From: Faecalibacterium sp.
GTDB lineage: Bacteria; Bacillota; Clostridia; Oscillospirales; Ruminococcaceae
Assembly: GCA_020025825.1 (NCBI GenBank)
Contig: JAHHRL010000007.1
Location: 11,322-75,321, forward strand
Length of the DNA: 64,000 nt
Direction: 5' to 3'
Positions 60,707 through 64,000 of the stretch are shown here, one piece after another (the stretch's first letter is position 1; each line of letters begins with the position of its first letter). Under the pieces are notes generated by a model that saw only the letters and a list, made by a program, of their open reading frames with translations, ran no database searches and was not told the DNA's origin. Made by a program: the position numbers and the translations under genes.

Positions 60707-61261
60707 TCAATCCATAGTATGTGTGCTGAAAATAGGCTTATCGACCCAAGGGGTGACAGTGCCGCTGGCTAAGGTAGCAGGCACATTGATAAGACGTTGG
60801 TTGCTGCTGCCTCGGAAACGCAGCGTGATATCATATAAGTCTTGTACAAACTCACCATCTACCAGAACATCGAGCATTTGCAGCAGAGCGTCGGTAGATT
60901 CGCAGCGACAACGAGCAGGTTCCTGACCGGTCAGCTGCTCCCAAGTATAACCGGAGTAACACCAGATGGTTTTATTGGGATAAATGGACTTAAAACGACG
61001 CACAAAATCTAACAGGACGGGCTGATTTTCCGGCTCCATCGGTTCGCCGCCCAACAGAGAAAGCCCCTCGATATAAGAAGGACGGCAGCTTTCCAGAATT
61101 TTTTGCTGGACGTCCTCGGTAAAAGCGGCACCGTAAGTAAAGTCCCAAGCAATGGCGTTAAAACAGTTTTTGCACTGGTGGGTACAGCCGGAAACAAAAA
61201 GGCTGGTACGAACACCGGGCCCGTTGGAAATGTCGCAGTATTTGATATTTGCATAATACAT
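60707..61261 (-). CDS. nrdG: Anaerobic ribonucleotide reductase activating protein
   Basis: 184 residues. The radical-SAM motif CTHQCKNC follows ISNGPGVRTSLFVSG, the NrdG signature. GGEPME is the SAM-contacting loop. It installs the glycyl radical on NrdD, encoded 79 bases upstream. Weak GGAAAGG site before the ATG. Confidence 0.96.
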   Translation of the reverse strand: MYYANIKYCDISNGPGVRTSLFVSGCTHQCKNCFNAIAWDFTYGAAFTEDVQQKILESCRPSYIEGLSLLGGEPMEPENQPVLLDFVRRFKSIYPNKTIWCYSGYTWEQLTGQEPARCRCESTDALLQMLDVLVDGEFVQDLYDITLRFRGSSNQRLINVPATLASGTVTPWVDKPIFSTHTMD

Positions 61262-61288
61262 GATAAATCACACTTGCCTTTCCGAAGA

Positions 61289-61316
61289 GAGGACCACACC
61301 GAATGGTGTGGTCCTG
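61289..61316 (-). promoter_or_regulatory. Hairpin between nrdD and nrdG
   Basis: Perfect 10-base stem GGACCACACC (61291-61300) / GGTGTGGTCC (61305-61314), loop GAAT. No T run follows on the reverse strand, so a processing or stability hairpin that sets the NrdD/NrdG ratio is more likely than a terminator. Confidence 0.5.
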
Positions 61317-61340
61317 TAGTTGTTAAATAATGCAATTGAA

Positions 61341-63509
61341 TTACAGATGCAGCACACGGTCCTTGATTTCCTGTGTGCGGCCCTGATTCCAGAACTGGGT
61401 GCCGATGTAGCCGCAGGTACGGCGGGCAACATTCAGCTTGTTCTGGTCACGGTTGTGGCACTTGGGGCACTCCCAAACCAGCTTGCCGTCATCTTCCACG
61501 ATACGGATTTCGCCGTCGTAACCACAGCACTGGCAGTAGTCGCTCTTAGTGTTCAGCTCGGCATACATAATATTATCGTAGATGAACTGCAGCACGCTCA
61601 GGACAGCCTCCAGATTATCCTGCATATTGGGAACTTCGACGTAGCTGATTGCGCCACCGGGGCTCAGCTGCTGGAACTCACTTTCAAACTTCAGCTTAGT
61701 GAATGCGTCGATTTCCTCGGTTACGTGGACATGGTAGCTGTTTGTGATGTAGTTTTTATCAGTAATACCGGGAACGATACCAAAGCGCTTTTGCAGGCAG
61801 CGAGCAAACTTATAGGTAGTGGACTCAAGCGGAGTGCCGTACAGAGAATAGTCCATATTCTCGGCTTCCTTCCACTCCTTGCATTTATCGTTCATCTTCT
61901 GCATGACTTGCAGTGCGAAAGGCTTAGCGGCTTCATCGGTATGGCTCTTGCCTGTCATGTACTTGACGCATTCGTACAGGCCTGCGTAGCCCAAGCTAAT
62001 AGTAGAATAGCCACCGAACAGCAGCTTATCGATGGGCTCGCCCTTCTTCAGACGAGCCAGAGCGCCGTGCTGCCACAAGATGGGAGCAGAGTCGCTCAAA
62101 GTGCCCATCAAACGATTATGGCGTGCCTGCAGGCCGCGGTGGCACAGCTCCAGACGATCCTCAAAGATGTCCCAGAATTTATCAAAGTCGCCACCGGAAG
62201 ACAAAGCAACGTCTACCAGGTTGATGGTAACAACACCCTGATTGAAACGGCCGTAATACTTAGGCTTGCCGTTTTCGTCAACATAAGGAGTCAGGAAGCT
62301 GCGGCAGCCCATGCAGGTATAGCAATGGCCTTCGCCGTTTTTATCGACCTTCAGCTCAAGCATCTTCTTTTCGCTGATATAGTCGGGAACCAGACGCTTA
62401 GCGGTGCACTTTGCACTCAGCTCGGTCAGATAGTAGTAGGGGGAATCGGGGTGGATGTTATCTTCTTCCAGAACGTAAATCAGCTTGGGGAAGGCAGGAG
62501 TAATCCAAACGCCTTCTTCATTTTTGACGCCCTGATAACGCTGGCGGATGGTTTCCTCGATGATGATAGCCAGATCCTTCTTCTCCTGCTCGTTACGAGC
62601 TTCGTTCAAGTACATGAAAACAGTAATAAAGGGAGCCTGACCATTGGTAGTCATCAAAGTGACAACCTGATACTGGATAGTCTGCACACCACGGTTGATT
62701 TCACGGCGCAGGCGCTGCTCAACAATCTGCTTTTTACGCTCGGCAGGAACGTCCAGACCCTCAAACTCAACCTCGACCTCGTTAGCAATCTTTTTACGAG
62801 ATACATCAACGAAAGGTGCCAGGTGCGTTAAACTGATGCTCTGGCCGCCGTACTGGTTAGATGCGACCTGTGCGATAATCTGAGTTGCGATGTTACATGC
62901 AGTAGAGAAGCTGTGGGGCTTTTCGATATAGGTGCCGGAGATAACGGTGCCGTTTTGCAGCATATCATCCAGGTTGACCAAATCGCAGTTGTGCATATGC
63001 TGTGCAAAGTAGTCTGCGTCGTGGAAGTGAATGATACCTTCCTTATGAGCCTGCACGATTTCGGGGTCCAACAGCAGGCGGCAGGTCAGGTCCTTGGAAA
63101 CTTCGCCCGCCATGTAGTCACGCTGGACACTGTTGACAGTAGGGTTCTTATTAGCGTTTTCTTGCTTGACTTCCTCGTTATTGCATTCAATCAAGGAAAG
63201 AATCTGTTCATCGGTGGTATTGCTCTGGCGCTTTAAGCTTTGCACATAGCGGTAGGTGATATAACGGCGGGCAACTTCGAATGCGCCCTGAGCCATAATC
63301 TGGTCTTCGACCATATCCTGAATTTCTTCGACGCTGACAGCACGGTTCTTGGTCAAGCACTGTGCCTCTACCTTAGCGGCGATTACATCAATCTGCGGTT
63401 TGATTAAACGAGCAGCTTCGGGTGCTGCGCTATTTGCTTTGTTTACAGCGGTGATAATCTTAGTAATGTCAAAAACAGCTTCGGCGCCGCTACGCTTTAT
63501 GATTTTCAT
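61341..63509 (-). CDS. nrdD: Anaerobic (class III) ribonucleoside-triphosphate reductase
   Basis: 722 residues from ATG 63509 (GGAGGG site; an upstream ATG at 63599 is not supported). An N-terminal ATP-cone (about 3-90: MKIIKRSGAEAVFDITKI) gives allosteric control by ATP/dATP. The C-terminus has the zinc site CQCC...CPKC and the glycyl radical Gly700 in RTCGYIGTQF. It makes deoxynucleotides without oxygen. Works with NrdG just downstream. Confidence 0.97.
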   Translation of the reverse strand: MKIIKRSGAEAVFDITKIITAVNKANSAAPEAARLIKPQIDVIAAKVEAQCLTKNRAVSVEEIQDMVEDQIMAQGAFEVARRYITYRYVQSLKRQSNTTDEQILSLIECNNEEVKQENANKNPTVNSVQRDYMAGEVSKDLTCRLLLDPEIVQAHKEGIIHFHDADYFAQHMHNCDLVNLDDMLQNGTVISGTYIEKPHSFSTACNIATQIIAQVASNQYGGQSISLTHLAPFVDVSRKKIANEVEVEFEGLDVPAERKKQIVEQRLRREINRGVQTIQYQVVTLMTTNGQAPFITVFMYLNEARNEQEKKDLAIIIEETIRQRYQGVKNEEGVWITPAFPKLIYVLEEDNIHPDSPYYYLTELSAKCTAKRLVPDYISEKKMLELKVDKNGEGHCYTCMGCRSFLTPYVDENGKPKYYGRFNQGVVTINLVDVALSSGGDFDKFWDIFEDRLELCHRGLQARHNRLMGTLSDSAPILWQHGALARLKKGEPIDKLLFGGYSTISLGYAGLYECVKYMTGKSHTDEAAKPFALQVMQKMNDKCKEWKEAENMDYSLYGTPLESTTYKFARCLQKRFGIVPGITDKNYITNSYHVHVTEEIDAFTKLKFESEFQQLSPGGAISYVEVPNMQDNLEAVLSVLQFIYDNIMYAELNTKSDYCQCCGYDGEIRIVEDDGKLVWECPKCHNRDQNKLNVARRTCGYIGTQFWNQGRTQEIKDRVLHL

Positions 63510-63546
63510 AATAAACCCTCCAATGGACCCGTATCTTGTATCTAAG

Positions 63547-63579
63547 TATGGGGGGAGCACACAATCTGTAGCCCCCATA
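63547..63579 (-). promoter_or_regulatory. Hairpin in the nrdD leader
   Basis: TATGGGGG (63547-63554) pairs with CCCCCATA (63572-63579), 17-base loop. It lies between the promoter and the ATG of nrdD. The loop and right arm contain sequences resembling half NrdR boxes (ACACAATCTGTAG and GCACAAAATATG), but the match is imperfect. Confidence 0.45.
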
Positions 63580-63593
63580 TTTTGTGCTTGCAG

Positions 63594-63627
63594 ATACAAT
63601 GATATTGTATGTTGAGCATTAAGTCAA
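63594..63627 (-). promoter_or_regulatory. nrdD promoter with palindromic operator over the -10
   Basis: On the reverse strand TTGACT (63627-63622), 17 bases, TATCAT (63604-63599). The 17-base inverted repeat ATACAAT-GAT-ATTGTAT (63594-63610) covers the -10, so a repressor bound there would block transcription. Confidence 0.6.
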
Positions 63628-64000
63628 TACTATATCTTGTAGTTGAGGCAGTTTTAGCGGAAGCACCAAAAGCAAGGAAGAATGTTCGTCACAGTTTGGC
63701 ATGGGTAAAAATAGGAGCCGGCTGGCTTGGAAAATACTGCGAAAAAGCGGGAGATAATGCAAAGCAACTTTTGCTATTATAATATGTATATATATTATAT
63801 ATAGGCGAAGGGATTATGATGCGAGAATGAAAATAATGCGGGAAGAACCGACAAGAATGCCTCCAATAAGCAGATGTGAGAAAATAGGCGCATTTAGTAA
63901 TACTATTGCCCATGCAGGGGTGCTAAAATAGAGAACAAACTGTGTAAAATGACAAAGGGAATAAAAAGTCGAAAAAAATGCGAAAAAGGTGTTGACTTAT
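63628..64000. other. Intergenic region to window end, start of a promoter
   Basis: No gene I can support; a reverse frame at 63689-63913 has no ribosome-binding site. An AT-rich block with TATATA repeats stands near 63780-63802. The window ends in an A-rich stretch (from about 63960) and TTGACT at 63992-63997, which looks like the UP element and -35 of a strong forward promoter whose -10 is outside. Confidence 0.4.

Noticed and set aside
61320..62831. 503-codon frame opposite nrdD
   Set aside because: Starts within the nrdD-nrdG gap, shadows NrdD, no ribosome-binding site.
63689..63913. 74-codon reverse frame near the right end
   Set aside because: No ribosome-binding site, AT-rich low-complexity codons and no motif.
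1..64000. CRISPR arrays, rRNA genes, insertion sequences
   Set aside because: Scanned for regularly spaced repeats, rRNA core sequences and transposase motifs; none found.

Overview
The window looks like a chromosomal segment of a strictly anaerobic, low-to-mid GC Gram-positive bacterium of the Clostridia, most like the gut Oscillospiraceae/Ruminococcaceae (Faecalibacterium, Subdoligranulum, Gemmiger). The signs are an oxygen-sensitive class III ribonucleotide reductase with its activase, three further radical-SAM loci or partners, an ECF transporter module, AGGAGG-type ribosome-binding sites throughout, and efficient rho-independent terminators. There is no prophage, transposon, CRISPR array or rRNA operon. 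The content is mostly housekeeping with several accessory loci between.

Layout. 0-12 kb: an AAA+ ATPase cut by the window edge, type I pullulanase, a radical-SAM enzyme translationally coupled to a membrane protein with a (Cys-Ala)6 tail, RF3, a GNAT-methyltransferase fusion, an HtrA protease, oligoendopeptidase F and a polysaccharide deacetylase. 12.6-17.2 kb: a tight four-gene operon (MBOAT, SGNH-like, FkbH-like, acyl carrier protein) that resembles a dlt locus with the adenylating enzyme replaced. 17.3-23.5 kb: a WYL regulator and an aromatic amino acid operon pheA-aroB-aroC-aroQ-aroA, in which AroB and especially AroQ lack canonical active-site residues. 23.6-30.4 kb: a 51-residue proline-rich ORF, a C39-fold pseudo-peptidase, a cytidylate-kinase-like protein, a MATE exporter, a DUF308 protein, an XRE/ImmA regulatory pair facing two small genes, and a cyclophilin. 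30.5-34.0 kb: a DNA-metabolism radical-SAM pair, and an S24-type repressor divergent from a small membrane protein.

34.1-40.3 kb: two tRNA-Ser genes, RidA, an esterase, a fructose-type PTS, a four-carbon acid sugar kinase, a small P-loop kinase and tRNA-Val. 40.4-51.4 kb: a long co-directional run, ruvCAB, an rRNA-methyltransferase-like protein, ecfA1-ecfA2-ecfT, truA, a DUF5711-like protein, cvpA and a ClpE-like unfoldase. 51.4-57.8 kb: a flavin oxidase and a YhfZ-type regulator divergent from a three-gene oxidoreductase operon (BON-GlpA-like, GlpB-like, DUF1667). 57.8-64 kb: a glycosyltransferase, a short RecQ, and nrdD-nrdG.

The two best candidates for a little-described system are (i) the radical-SAM/(Cys-Ala)6 pair at 2.6-5.1 kb and (ii) the FkbH-dependent, dlt-like surface-acylation operon at 12.6-17.2 kb. 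The two phage-style repressor modules at 28.1-29.8 and 32.9-34.0 kb, each with its own repeated palindromic operator and each apparently controlling a small membrane protein, come next. Start codons were moved downstream wherever a good ribosome-binding site supported it. All family assignments are by eye.
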